DNA of 64,000 nucleotides, from the NCBI RefSeq assembly GCF_008123515.1, contig NZ_VSSR01000025.1:1-64000 (forward strand), written 5' to 3'. Positions 52,101 to 59,738 of the stretch are shown in pieces. The first letter of the stretch is position 1; the number at the start of each line of letters is the position of its first letter. The stretch is from Bradyrhizobium cytisi. Its GTDB lineage: Bacteria; Pseudomonadota; Alphaproteobacteria; Rhizobiales; Xanthobacteraceae. The position numbers and the translations under genes were made by a program. A model generated the notes under the pieces. That model was not told where the DNA came from. It worked only from the letters and a program-made list of their open reading frames with translations, and searched no databases.

Positions 52101-52360
52101 AACGAGAAGCCGCGGACAACTTTCGATTTGGGCACGGTCAGCATGGCCGTCGTCAGCGGATAGGTGACCTGGTCCTCGATCACCTGCGGCGCCTGGCCGG
52201 GGTACTCCGTGTAGACGATGACCTGGGTGTCCGAGAGATCCGGGATCGCATCGAGCGGCAGATGCAGAAGCGCATAGAGCCCTGCAGCGGCGGCGAAGCC
52301 GGTCCCGAACAGCACCAGCAGCAGGTTGCGGGCGGACCAGCCGATGAGGCGGGCGATCAT
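49175..52360 (-). CDS. cusA: CusA/CzcA-family heavy-metal RND efflux pump
   Basis: A 1061-residue inner-membrane RND transporter with 12 helices and two large periplasmic loops. GGIAIAIGAMVDAAIVMIENAH is the proton-relay helix region with its conserved Asp. SNAWTMPIKARIDMLSTGIRTP matches the Met-containing metal site of CusA proteins, so Cu/Ag is favoured over Co/Zn/Cd. It overlaps the adaptor gene by ATGA. No outer-membrane factor gene is present in this cluster. Confidence 0.93.
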   Translation of the reverse strand: MIARLIGWSARNLLLVLFGTGFAAAAGLYALLHLPLDAIPDLSDTQVIVYTEYPGQAPQVIEDQVTYPLTTAMLTVPKSKVVRGFSFFGVSFVYVIFEDGTDIYWARSRVLEFLNGASARLPAGVTPTIGPDATGVGWVYQYAVMSKELNLADTRTIQDWNLKFALAKAEGVAEVASVGGFVKQYNVILDPQRMRDRGITMQKMRDAIRASNADVGGRTVELSEFEYVIRGKGYIKSINDLGDIVLKTSNGTPVLLRDVARVELGPDERRGIAELNGEGEVASGIVLQRFGLNALEVIQNVKKRFQEIASSLPKSVEIVPVYDRSNLIYAAIDTLKHTLFEESVVVALVCIVFLLHVRSALVAILMLPVGVLMAFGAMKLLGLGSNIMSLGGIAIAIGAMVDAAIVMIENAHKHLERAEPGKSRIDILIAAASEVGPALFFSLLIITVSFMPIFTLESQEGRLFSPLAFTKTFSMAAAALLSVTLVPALMVIFVRGRIVPEHSNPINRFLIWIYRPIIKGVMRAKILVIVLALAALAASIWPARQLGTEFMPNLNEGTLLYMPTTLPGISVTKAGELMQAQDRIIRSFPEVASIYGKAGRAATATDPAPSEMFETIVNLKPKQEWRPGMTVDGLIAEMDKALQFPGVSNAWTMPIKARIDMLSTGIRTPIGVKVIGTDLVEIDKLAKQIEQVLKAVPGTSSAYAERGIGGYYLEVTPDRTAMARYGIMIQDVQDTIATALGGQTVTTTVEGRQRFTVNMRYPRDLRDNPQAIANDVLVPMPAGGAVPLGEVAKVAPARGPTSIRTENGQLATYIYVDIRDRDLGGYVADAKAAVQASIRFPAEYYVMWSGQYEYLERATARLKIVVPVTLLIIFLLLYLNFRSMTETMIVMLSLPFALVGGLWLMWWLGFNLSVAVAVGFIALAGVAAETGVVMLIYLNQALAEIRFKRGMEGRALTRGDLYDAVMEGAVERVRPKMMTVVAIMAGLLPIMWSTGTGSEIMQRIAVPMIGGMISSTLLTLIVIPAIFGLVKGFGLPRDDGRAPPPVRNPIKRLKPVPEPAE

Positions 52361-53763
52361 TGCTGCGCTCCCTCCGCGAAGCCCTTCAGTGCGGCCTTCA
52401 GGTTGCTTTCGGCATCGATCAGAAAGTTCGCCGAGACCACCACGGCGTCGCCCTCCGCAAGGCCGTCCCGGACCTCCACGAAGCCGCCGCCACGATTGCC
52501 GAGCTTGACCTCGCGCGGCTCCAGCCGACCCTGCCCCCTATCGACGAAAACGGCCTGCCGGCTGCCCGTGTCCATCACGGCGCTCTCGGGCACTGTGAGA
52601 GCGGCCTCACCGCTGCCGGTGTCGATCTCGGCGTCGACGTACATGTCGTGCAGCAGGATCAGGTCCGGATTTTGCAGCTCGATCCGCACGCGCGCGGTCC
52701 GGGTCTCCTTGTTGATCTCGGGATAGATCACCTGGACCTTTCCAGTGAACTCGCGGCCCGGAAAGCTCCGCGCCTTCACCGTGACGGGCTGGCCCTTGGC
52801 GATCATGCCCAGATCGCGTTCGGCGACGTCGATCAGGGCCCATACCATCGAATGGTCGGCGATCCGGAACAGGACCCCTCCAGGCTGCACGCGCATGCCC
52901 TCGATCGCATTGCGCTCCAGCACGATGCCGTCGCGCGGCGAAGTCCACGCGATCGAGGTCGGCACAGTTCGGCTGTTCTCGATGGCGGCAATGGCGCTCT
53001 CCGGCACGTCCAGGTTCATCAGCCGCTGCCGGGAGCCGCGTCCGTACTGGACGTCGCCCGCCGTCGTCTTCGAGGTGATCGTCGCGAGGTACTCGGCCGC
53101 CGCCGAGGAAACCGACGGGCTGTAGACCTCCATCAAAGGCTGGCCCTTGACCACATGCGATCCGGTCGTCACGTCTGCGACCTTGAGGATGAAGCTCTCC
53201 GAGCGCATGGCGATCACGGAAATCCGCCGCTCGTCGAGGGCGATGGTGCCCGGCGCTCTCACGATGGTCCGGATCACCCGTCTCGCTGCGGGCTCCGACT
53301 TGACTCCGGTCCGCTGGATCTTGCCGGGCGACAGCCTGACGGAGCCGTCCTCGCTGTCCTCGCCTTCATAGACGGGGATGTAATCCATCCCCATGGAATC
53401 CTTCTTCGGCGTCGGCGAGGTGTCCGGCAGGCCCATGGGATTGCGGTAGTACTTGATCTTGCGCTCGCCGCCGGCGGTTGCCGCCGGCGGCGGGGCTGCC
53501 GCCTGCTCATCGTCGAAGCTGATGTCGGCGCCAGCCGGCACAGGCCGGTAGTCCCGGCCGTCCGGCGTCTTTCTCGGCACAAGCGAATACGATGCCTTGC
53601 CGTCCGGATCCTGGTAATAGATCGGCGCGCCGCTCTCTTCGGCCGCAGCCGGGCCGATCACGGCGACCGCTCGCGCCGCCGGCCGCTGCGGGCCGACGAC
53701 GAATGCGATGCCCGCCGCCGCGATCAACGCGGCGGCCAGGCTTGCAGTGAGGGCGCGGGTCAT
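52357..53763 (-). CDS. cusB: CusB-type periplasmic adaptor with heavy-metal-binding domain
   Basis: A 468-residue membrane-fusion protein. After a signal or anchor (about 5-22) come two short metal-domain-like repeats. The second, YYRNPMGLPDTSPTPKKDSM ending GMDYIPVYE (about 105-135), is a normal HMBD with Met residues. The first, IYYQDPDGKASYSLVPRKTP (about 48-78), keeps the fold signature but lacks Met and Cys. Lipoyl, hairpin and beta-barrel domains follow. Overlaps both neighbours by ATGA. Confidence 0.92.
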   Translation of the reverse strand: MTRALTASLAAALIAAAGIAFVVGPQRPAARAVAVIGPAAAEESGAPIYYQDPDGKASYSLVPRKTPDGRDYRPVPAGADISFDDEQAAAPPPAATAGGERKIKYYRNPMGLPDTSPTPKKDSMGMDYIPVYEGEDSEDGSVRLSPGKIQRTGVKSEPAARRVIRTIVRAPGTIALDERRISVIAMRSESFILKVADVTTGSHVVKGQPLMEVYSPSVSSAAAEYLATITSKTTAGDVQYGRGSRQRLMNLDVPESAIAAIENSRTVPTSIAWTSPRDGIVLERNAIEGMRVQPGGVLFRIADHSMVWALIDVAERDLGMIAKGQPVTVKARSFPGREFTGKVQVIYPEINKETRTARVRIELQNPDLILLHDMYVDAEIDTGSGEAALTVPESAVMDTGSRQAVFVDRGQGRLEPREVKLGNRGGGFVEVRDGLAEGDAVVVSANFLIDAESNLKAALKGFAEGAQQ

Positions 53764-54167
53764 TTCTGCGCCGTGATGACGAGCTTGTTCTCGACGCTGC
53801 CGGTCTCGCCCTGGATCTTGGCGCCCAGAGAAAGCTGCCAGCGTCCCGCCATGCCCAACGTCGCCTTGAAGCGGTAGGTGCCGGGCTCCGTCCCCGGCAT
53901 GGGCGTGACCTTGGTCGCCATCTCCTGCATGCCGTCCGGAGCCATGTCCAAGCGGCTGGCGAAGATCACGGCATCCGGTACCGGCTTGCCGGTCTTGGTG
54001 TTCACGAGCCTGACGGTGATGACCTTGTCGGGCCCGGCCTGAACCGACTGATCGACGAGCTCGAACTTGTAGTCCTTGATGTCGGCCAATGCGGCCGTGC
54101 TGGTGCCGCCGATGGCGGCAGCGATCAACGCCGCCCGGACGGCGCGCGCGAAGCTAAACGTCTTCAT
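53760..54167 (-). CDS. exported FixH/YtkA-like protein
   Basis: A 135-residue protein with a signal peptide (about 1-28, ending ALADI) and a single beta-sandwich of the FixH/YtkA type (GKPVPDAVIFASRLDMAPDG, GTYRFKATLGMAGRWQLSL). In metal-efflux operons such proteins are small periplasmic companions, perhaps metal-binding through the Met-rich stretch. Start is the ATG at 54165-54167; upstream frame lacks a signal. Coupled to cusB by ATGA. Confidence 0.85.
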   Translation of the reverse strand: MKTFSFARAVRAALIAAAIGGTSTAALADIKDYKFELVDQSVQAGPDKVITVRLVNTKTGKPVPDAVIFASRLDMAPDGMQEMATKVTPMPGTEPGTYRFKATLGMAGRWQLSLGAKIQGETGSVENKLVITAQK

Positions 54168-54264
54168 TTTTTCTGTGTCCTCGATGTCCTGGAATCCGCC
54201 GCCGAGGCGGCGTGCGTCATCAGCGCGCGCAAGCGCACCGATGCAGTCGGCGCCTAGGCGCCGC

Positions 54265-54621
54265 TCAGGCCTGGGTTCGAGGTGGCTGCTCGGGAGGCGG
54301 ACGGTCGAGGCCGTCACCAAGCACGTCATCCGTGACGAAATGGGCGGTACGGACGGCGTACCGCAGCGGGAGGGCGGCGACTATGGACGGTCCAGCCTGC
54401 GCCGTCTTCAGAATGCACATCGCCACGAGCGGGCAGTCCTGACAGCCTGTGCTCTTCTGCTGGTCGGGACAGCAGGGCATGTCGGCCGACATCGACTGCA
54501 TGTTGTCGGAAGCGGCTGCCGCCTGCGGTGCAGCGACGGCGGGCAACGACAAGGGCGCGACCATAAGTCCCGCCGCCACCGCGAGCGCGATCAGCCACTT
54601 GAATGTCTTCAGCGGACCCAT
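54265..54621 (-). CDS. exported Cys-rich small protein, first gene of the efflux operon
   Basis: A 118-residue protein starting MGPLKTFKWLIALAVAAGLM (signal peptide, cleavage near AVAA). The mature part has MSADMPCCPDQQKSTGCQDC then PLVAMC: five Cys in about 20 residues beside Met residues, a plausible metal site. It resembles the DUF2946-like small proteins of copper loci. AGGGGAAC sits directly before the ATG. 97 bases separate it from the FixH-like gene. Confidence 0.8.
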   Translation of the reverse strand: MGPLKTFKWLIALAVAAGLMVAPLSLPAVAAPQAAAASDNMQSMSADMPCCPDQQKSTGCQDCPLVAMCILKTAQAGPSIVAALPLRYAVRTAHFVTDDVLGDGLDRPPPEQPPRTQA

Positions 54622-54825
54622 GTTCCCCTTTTCGCACGTCAGCAGCAGCCGTGCAAATCGTCGATTCATCACGATTGCGCCAGATTTGCCGTGGTTTGCG
54701 TGGTGCCGAGCCCAGTAGCGACAGCAAGCGAACCGGTCGCCTGGCCCGGAGGAACCTGCTTCATGAACAACCGCAACCCGCCTCGACACGACCAAAGAGA
54801 TTTCCGGATTGACGCTTCGCCAATA

Positions 54826-54851
54826 ATTCCATAAGTCTGGATATATGGAAT
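54826..54851. promoter_or_regulatory. ArsR-type operator over the arsR start
   Basis: ATTCCATA (54826-54833) and TATGGAAT (54844-54851) form a perfect 8-bp inverted repeat with a 10-base gap. The right arm includes the arsR start codon. Size and symmetry suit ArsR/SmtB binding. The same 223-bp gap carries the start of the divergent efflux operon. Confidence 0.65.
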
Positions 54852-55207
54852 CAGAAGAAGCCGTCCTCGCGCTCGCCGCGCTGGCGCAATCGACCCGCCT
54901 GGAGGCGTTCCGGGCGCTGGTCGGGCACGAGCCCGATGGCCTTGCGGCCGGCGACCTCGCACGCCTGCTCGAAGTGCCGCCGAACACGTTGTCGGCCCAT
55001 CTCTCGATCCTGACGCGCGCCGGCCTCGTGACATCAGAGCGGCACAGCCGGTCGATCGTCTACCGCGCCAACCTCGCCGAATTCCGCGATGTCGCGGTTT
55101 TCCTGCTGCGTGATTGCTGCGGCGGACGGCCGGAGGTTTGCGAGCCGGTCGTCGAAAGCCTGCAAGCCTGCTGCTCTCCAAAGCGAAAGGGGAAAGTCCG
55201 TGCCTGA
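54845..55207 (+). CDS. arsR: ArsR-family metalloregulator
   Basis: A 120-residue winged-helix repressor (DNA-recognition LLEVPPNTLSAHLSILTRAG, about 41-60). It lacks the CVCD-type helix-3 site of E. coli ArsR; instead Cys91, Cys92, Cys99, Cys109 and Cys110 lie in the C-terminal helix, as in the Acidithiobacillus/Corynebacterium style of As(III) sites. It heads arsR-aqpS-arsC, and an operator covers its own start. Confidence 0.9.
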   Translation: MESEEAVLALAALAQSTRLEAFRALVGHEPDGLAAGDLARLLEVPPNTLSAHLSILTRAGLVTSERHSRSIVYRANLAEFRDVAVFLLRDCCGGRPEVCEPVVESLQACCSPKRKGKVRA

Positions 55208-55264
55208 CCAGAGGTTGATCGATGCCTTCGAAGGCGTGCTGCACCCGACGCCGAAGGCCGGCTG

Positions 55265-55966
55265 ATGGATAATTTCGATCTTTCGCGGCGCCTTGCGGCC
55301 GAAGCGCTCGGCACCGGCATTCTCGTCGCCACGGTGGTCGGCTCCGGCATCATGGCGGAGACGCTGACCAAGGACGTCGCGCTTGCGCTTCTCTGCAACA
55401 CCTTGCCGACCGGTGCCATTCTGGTCGTGCTCATCACGGTGCTCGGTCCGATCTCCGGCGCGCATTTCAATCCGGCGGTTACGCTCGTGTTTGCCGGTAA
55501 GCGCGAGCTGCCGGTGAATGAGGCCGCTCTTTACGTGATTGCGCAGATCGCCGGCGGCATCGCGGGGACGATGGCGGCGCATCTGATGTTCGGACTGCCC
55601 CTGCTCGATGTCTCGACCAAGGTTCGAACCGGAGGGCCGCAATGGTTTGCCGAAGCCGTCGCCGCGTTCGGGCTGGTCGCAACGATCCTCGCCGGCATCC
55701 GCTTTCAGCGGACGGCGGTCCCCTGGCTGGTCGGCCTTTACATCACCGCGGCCTATTGGTTCACGGCCTCCACGTCGTTTGCCAATCCTGCGGTGGCCAT
55801 CGCGCGGTCGCTGACCAACACATTCTCGGGCATTCGTCCCGCTGACCTGCCCGGATTCATCCTCGCGGAACTCTGCGGAGCGTTCGCCGGCCTGCTGTTG
55901 ATGAACTGGCTGCTCGGACATTCGCGCGCGCCAGCCCCTCTCCCGATCACGGAGCCCCTGCAATGA
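55265..55966 (+). CDS. aqpS: aquaglyceroporin-family channel (AqpS-like)
   Basis: A 233-residue six-helix MIP channel with NPA boxes in AHFNPAVTL and SFANPAVAIAR. Between arsR and arsC it takes the place of an arsenite pump, as described for Sinorhizobium meliloti: ArsC makes As(III), which leaves through the channel. The stop overlaps arsC by ATGA. 57 bases separate it from arsR. Confidence 0.92.
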   Translation: MDNFDLSRRLAAEALGTGILVATVVGSGIMAETLTKDVALALLCNTLPTGAILVVLITVLGPISGAHFNPAVTLVFAGKRELPVNEAALYVIAQIAGGIAGTMAAHLMFGLPLLDVSTKVRTGGPQWFAEAVAAFGLVATILAGIRFQRTAVPWLVGLYITAAYWFTASTSFANPAVAIARSLTNTFSGIRPADLPGFILAELCGAFAGLLLMNWLLGHSRAPAPLPITEPLQ

Positions 55967-56364
55967 GCGTCACGATTTATCACAACCCCGATTGCGGCAC
56001 CTCGCGCAACACGCTGGCGATGATCCGGCAGAGCGGCGTGGAGCCCGTCGTCATCGAATATCTGAAGACGCCGCCGGCACGCGAAACGCTCAAGCAACTG
56101 ATCGCGGCGATGGGAATATCCGTCCGCGCATTGCTGCGCGAAAAGGGAACCCCCTACAAGGAGCTCGGCCTCGCCGATCCCAAATGGTCCGATGACGAGC
56201 TGATCGATCAGATGCTCATGCATCCCATCCTGATCAACCGTCCGATCGTGGTGACGCCAAAGGGTACGCGCTTGTGCCGACCTTCGGAGGCCGTCATCGA
56301 TCTTCTGAGCAATCCCGTCGGCCGCTTCGTGAAAGAGGACGGCGAGGTGGTCGAAGCGCGATAG
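55963..56364 (+). CDS. arsC: glutaredoxin-dependent arsenate reductase
   Basis: A 133-residue ArsC of the E. coli plasmid type. Cys11 in NPDCGTSRNT is the catalytic residue; the arsenate-binding Arg region is in HPILINRPIVVTPKGTRLCRP. Reduces As(V) to As(III) with glutathione and glutaredoxin. Last gene of arsR-aqpS-arsC; no arsH or arsB follows. Confidence 0.95.
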   Translation: MSVTIYHNPDCGTSRNTLAMIRQSGVEPVVIEYLKTPPARETLKQLIAAMGISVRALLREKGTPYKELGLADPKWSDDELIDQMLMHPILINRPIVVTPKGTRLCRPSEAVIDLLSNPVGRFVKEDGEVVEAR

Positions 56365-56452
56365 CTGCGGCCCGGCGGTCCGAAGTCCGATCTGCGTTTC
56401 AAAACCTTGGCGCCACTGCACTGCAAGGTTCGCCTCTGGAAGACTGCGCTGC

Positions 56453-57280
56453 TCAATGCGCGCCGCACCGACAGGTCTCGTAATCCACCGGATCATGGCT
56501 GTTGAAGATCGTCACGCGGCTGCCGTGGCTGAGCTTCAGCTCGCGCAGCCGGGCCTGATTGGCGATGCGGGCGTTGCGGTCCATGTCGACGCGGCGCTGG
56601 AAATAGCGAAGCACCAGAGGCGCGCGCGGTGAGGCGTCGAGCTGGGCGTGATGGAAATAGCTGTCGCCGGCATGCAGCAGCCATTTGTCACCGCTGCGAA
56701 CCGCGATGCCGCAATGGCCGAGCGTGTGGCCGGCGAGCGGAATCATCAGGATGTCCGCTTCCCGGTCGCCGAGCGCGCGCACGCCCTTGAAGCCGAACCA
56801 GTCCTCGCCGGCCTCGCCGTAGAAAGACCAGCTCGGCCCGTGGCTCCATTGCCCGGTGACATAGCGCCCTTCGGGCGGCGCGGGCTTTCGCAGCACCGCC
56901 ATGTCGTATTCGGCGCGATGAACGTGGATCGCGGCATGGGGAAAGTCGGGCACGCCGCCGGCGTGGTCGCGGTCGAGATGCGTCAGCAGCACGTGGCGAA
57001 CGTCGGCAGGCGAATAGCCGAGCGCTTTCACCTGCTGCACGGCCGTCTCCGCCGGATCGAGCTTTGGCGCGGTCTGCCGCAGCCAACGTTTGCCGAGCCT
57101 TTCGGGCGTGGCGATATCGCCGACCCCGATGCCGGTATCGACCAGAGCGAGGCCGTCACGGGTCTCGATCAGCAGGCAATGGCAGACCATGCGGGCGCGC
57201 TGGAACAGGCCGCCGGTGCCGTTCACCAGCCGCCGGCCCATGGGACACATCGTGCCGGTGTTGAGATGATGGATTTTCAT
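56453..57280 (-). CDS. metallo-beta-lactamase-fold hydrolase, AHL-lactonase-like
   Basis: A 275-residue MBL protein with the di-zinc motif THLDRDHAGG (His101, Asp103, Asp105, His106), further ligands in PLAGHTLGHCG and HAGDSYFHH. N-terminal MKIHHLNTGTMCP and overall length fit the N-acyl homoserine lactonase-like branch, but quorum quenching is not proven. Divergent from a LysR gene. Confidence 0.88.
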   Translation of the reverse strand: MKIHHLNTGTMCPMGRRLVNGTGGLFQRARMVCHCLLIETRDGLALVDTGIGVGDIATPERLGKRWLRQTAPKLDPAETAVQQVKALGYSPADVRHVLLTHLDRDHAGGVPDFPHAAIHVHRAEYDMAVLRKPAPPEGRYVTGQWSHGPSWSFYGEAGEDWFGFKGVRALGDREADILMIPLAGHTLGHCGIAVRSGDKWLLHAGDSYFHHAQLDASPRAPLVLRYFQRRVDMDRNARIANQARLRELKLSHGSRVTIFNSHDPVDYETCRCGAH

Positions 57281-57323
57281 GGGTGACGCTCGCCTGTTGT
57301 GAACAGAGCGTTCTTGTCATTAT

Positions 57324-57356
57324 CCTATCCATAGGTAAAATATCGAATATTGATAT
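57324..57356. promoter_or_regulatory. AT-rich divergent promoter with two palindromes
   Basis: CCTATCCATAGG (57324-57335) and ATATCGAATATTGATAT (57340-57356) lie in the 94-bp gap between the hydrolase and the LysR gene. Both are inverted repeats and suit LysR recognition and activation sites. Confidence 0.5.
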
Positions 57357-57374
57357 TATATATAGGCTTGGACT

Positions 57375-58250
57375 ATGGACATTCGCGAGCTCCGCTACTT
57401 CGCCGCCGTCTACCGTGAACGCAACCTGACGGCCGCCGCGCGCACCTGCTTCGTGTCGCAGCCGTCGATCTCGACCGCGATCACCAATCTGGAGGCCGAG
57501 CTCGGCACCACGCTCTTCATTCGGCACAAGAAGGGGGTGGCGCCGACCGCCTCGGCCGAGCAGTTTCATGCGCTGGCCCGCCGCATCATCGACGAGGCCG
57601 AGGCCGCGCGCAGCCTGTTCCGCAAACCCAGCACCAGGACCAATCTGACGCTCGGCCTGATGCGCACGCTCGACGTGCCCCGGACCATCGCGCTGCTGAA
57701 GCCGCTGACGTCACGCAGCGACATCGCGCTCCGACTCGTCGGCCACGACGAGCGCGCGGATGCAAGGATCATCTCGAAGAGCATGCTTGGGGATGACGAG
57801 CATTTCGTCCCGCTGTGGAGCGAGCGGTATGTCGCGGCGCTGCCGCCGTCGCATCCGCTGACGCTGAAGGAGCGGCTCCGCGCCGCCGACCTCGCCGAAT
57901 TCCCCATGATCGACCGCTGCCATTGCGAGCAGAGCACGTTCTTCGGTCGCACCGCGCAACGGCGCCCTTCCGCGGCGATCGCGCAATCGGAGGATTGGGC
58001 GATGGCGCTGGTCGCGGCCGGCATCGGCATCGCCATCGTCCCGGAGGGCGTCGCCAAGGGCCATCCTGACGTCGCCATCCGGGAGATCGAGGTGAAGGTC
58101 AGGCGCGAGGTCGGGCTCGCCTATCGCGCGTCAGTGCCGCTGGCGGATGCGTTGAAGGATTTCGTCGGGAAGCTTCGGAAGCAGCGGATCAAGCCCAATC
58201 GGAGCGAGCCTCGCCCCGCTGCGCGCAAGACTGCCGGCCGCGGACGTTGA
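57375..58250 (+). CDS. LysR-family transcriptional regulator
   Basis: A 291-residue LysR protein: winged helix in residues 1-60 (NLTAAARTCFVSQPSISTAI), effector domain about 90-265, and a basic tail. The tail resembles regulators near catabolic or peroxide genes only loosely. Placed divergent from the lactonase-like gene, its likely target. Confidence 0.9.
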   Translation: MDIRELRYFAAVYRERNLTAAARTCFVSQPSISTAITNLEAELGTTLFIRHKKGVAPTASAEQFHALARRIIDEAEAARSLFRKPSTRTNLTLGLMRTLDVPRTIALLKPLTSRSDIALRLVGHDERADARIISKSMLGDDEHFVPLWSERYVAALPPSHPLTLKERLRAADLAEFPMIDRCHCEQSTFFGRTAQRRPSAAIAQSEDWAMALVAAGIGIAIVPEGVAKGHPDVAIREIEVKVRREVGLAYRASVPLADALKDFVGKLRKQRIKPNRSEPRPAARKTAGRGR

Positions 58251-58287
58251 TCGCGCGGGGATCCCGCCCTCGGCGACTGGCAACAAG

Positions 58288-59052
58288 CTATCCAAGCAAG
58301 CCCTTCAGACCGGCATAGATCGAGCCGACGGCCGTTGCGGCGACGCCTGCGAGCGGGCCGACGGTCTGCATCAGGTCCTGAATCAGGCGGGCGCGGCGGC
58401 GGAGCTGCTCCTCACCGACATGCTGCCCGAGCAGACGCGCCATCCTGAAGGCAAATGCGTTCGGTTTGCCTCCCTGGCTGAGCACGCGCGGCAAGACCTG
58501 GAAGATCACGACTCCCAGAATGTTTCCGGAAACGAAAGCGAGAAGGATGCTCGCACCGTATTCGAACACTTCGCGCCATTCGACCCACACCGCCGGCAGG
58601 ATCGGAACGCCGTCGTGGATGCCGGTGACCGTCAGCATCGCGAGGATGCTGATGGTCGCAGCCAGGAACGCCAGCACGAACGCGCCGAGTGCGGAAACCC
58701 TGTGCAGGGGATATGCGAGGAGCCCGAACAGAAGCGGGACGATGATCGACGCTATCCGGAGCGGGATCGGCGAGAGATTGAACGTGATCGTCACGAGAAA
58801 ATGCGTGACCGTCAGCAGCATCGACGGAATAACGACGTAGAGAACCGCGTGCGTTCCGAAATATCGCAGCGGATTTCTCTGTCGTTCAAGCCGGATGTTG
58901 ACCCGATCGAGATCGCGCCTGAGCTTGTCGAGCTCGGCAACGATCTCCTCGATCTCGACAAGCGTCGGCCGCACGACGCGCAGGTCGCGCGAACAGTGCT
59001 TGCACGCGATGGCCTCGTCCTTGATCGTCTCGGCGCAGAATGGACATTCCAT
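58288..59052 (-). CDS. zinc-ribbon membrane protein, last gene of the CHAT operon
   Basis: A 254-residue protein. The N-terminal zinc ribbon CPFCAETIKDEAIACKHC (residues 3-20) is followed by a coiled coil (about 30-60) and four membrane helices (about 65-90, 97-117, 121-145, 165-188). A Gly/Ala-rich hydrophobic end may be a fifth. The ribbon and coil would face the cytoplasm. It starts 2 bases after the next ribbon gene. No known family. Confidence 0.82.
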   Translation of the reverse strand: MECPFCAETIKDEAIACKHCSRDLRVVRPTLVEIEEIVAELDKLRRDLDRVNIRLERQRNPLRYFGTHAVLYVVIPSMLLTVTHFLVTITFNLSPIPLRIASIIVPLLFGLLAYPLHRVSALGAFVLAFLAATISILAMLTVTGIHDGVPILPAVWVEWREVFEYGASILLAFVSGNILGVVIFQVLPRVLSQGGKPNAFAFRMARLLGQHVGEEQLRRRARLIQDLMQTVGPLAGVAATAVGSIYAGLKGLLG

Positions 59053-59054
59053 GG

Positions 59055-59252
59055 CTAGCGCGACTTCCTGCGCTGCATGATCGCTTCCATCTCCTCTCTG
59101 GCCTGCCTCAATTCGGCACGCAGGGCGTCCCGCTTGCGCAAGAGATCGTCGCGCTCGGCGATCAGCGTCGCGGGAACGGCGACGTCACGCCCGCACGACG
59201 CGCAGATCAGGGCGCCCTCCAGATTTCCGGATTGGCAATAGGGACATTTCAC
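59055..59252 (-). CDS. small zinc-ribbon coiled-coil protein
   Basis: A 65-residue protein: zinc ribbon CPYCQSGNLEGALICASC (residues 3-20), then a charged helix LIAERDDLLRKRDALRAELR running to the end. Its ribbon matches that of the downstream membrane protein (same CxxC-x12-CxxC spacing), so the two may have arisen by duplication or may pair through their coils. Soluble. Confidence 0.85.
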   Translation of the reverse strand: MKCPYCQSGNLEGALICASCGRDVAVPATLIAERDDLLRKRDALRAELRQAREEMEAIMQRRKSR

Positions 59253-59264
59253 CTCAACGACACC

Positions 59265-59711
59265 TCATTTGGGCGCTACCTTCAAGGTGAAGATGCTCGT
59301 GCCGGGCCGTCCATCGCTGTCCTTGATGTCGACGCGAACCATGTATTCGCCCGCCGGCAATTCGGCATCCTGTATGTTGATGCCGCTGGCCTCGACAAAC
59401 GGTTTGACGCGCGCCGTCAGATCGACGTTCGGCGTCCGCAGAAACATCACCTTGACCGAATCCGGATCGATCCTGGCTCCGCCAAAGGACTCGAACTTCA
59501 AGACCAGGTGCACGGGCGAGCTGACCGAATCGCTCGGCGAAACAAATTCGACCTTCGGCCCGCGCAAGATGCCGCGCCGGTCGGTCGCGACTGCACCCTT
59601 TGGGGGCGGCAGCTTCGCTTCCTCTTCGGTGATCAATTGTGTCGCTGCTCTCGCCGCTCCCGAAAACAGGAGACCTGCGGCGATCAGCGCCGGCAAGATA
59701 TTCCGTTTCAT
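59265..59711 (-). CDS. small exported beta-rich protein of the CHAT operon
   Basis: A 148-residue protein with a signal peptide (MKRNILPALIAAGLLFSGAA, cleavage near ARA). The mature part has GPKVEFVSPSDSVSSPVHLV, KFESFGGARIDPDSVKV and GEYMVRVDIKDSDGRPGTSI, an Ig-like sandwich pattern common in adhesion or scaffold modules. ATG at 59709-59711 chosen over a GTG seven codons upstream. 27 bases after the CHAT gene. Confidence 0.82.
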   Translation of the reverse strand: MKRNILPALIAAGLLFSGAARAATQLITEEEAKLPPPKGAVATDRRGILRGPKVEFVSPSDSVSSPVHLVLKFESFGGARIDPDSVKVMFLRTPNVDLTARVKPFVEASGINIQDAELPAGEYMVRVDIKDSDGRPGTSIFTLKVAPK

Positions 59712-59738
59712 CTCAGTTCCAACCCTCTTCACTTGCCG

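Noticed and set aside
54622..54987. N-terminal extension of the Cys-rich protein and overlap with arsR
   Set aside because: The ATG at 54619-54621 has a perfect ribosome site and signal peptide; the extension would run across the divergent promoter.
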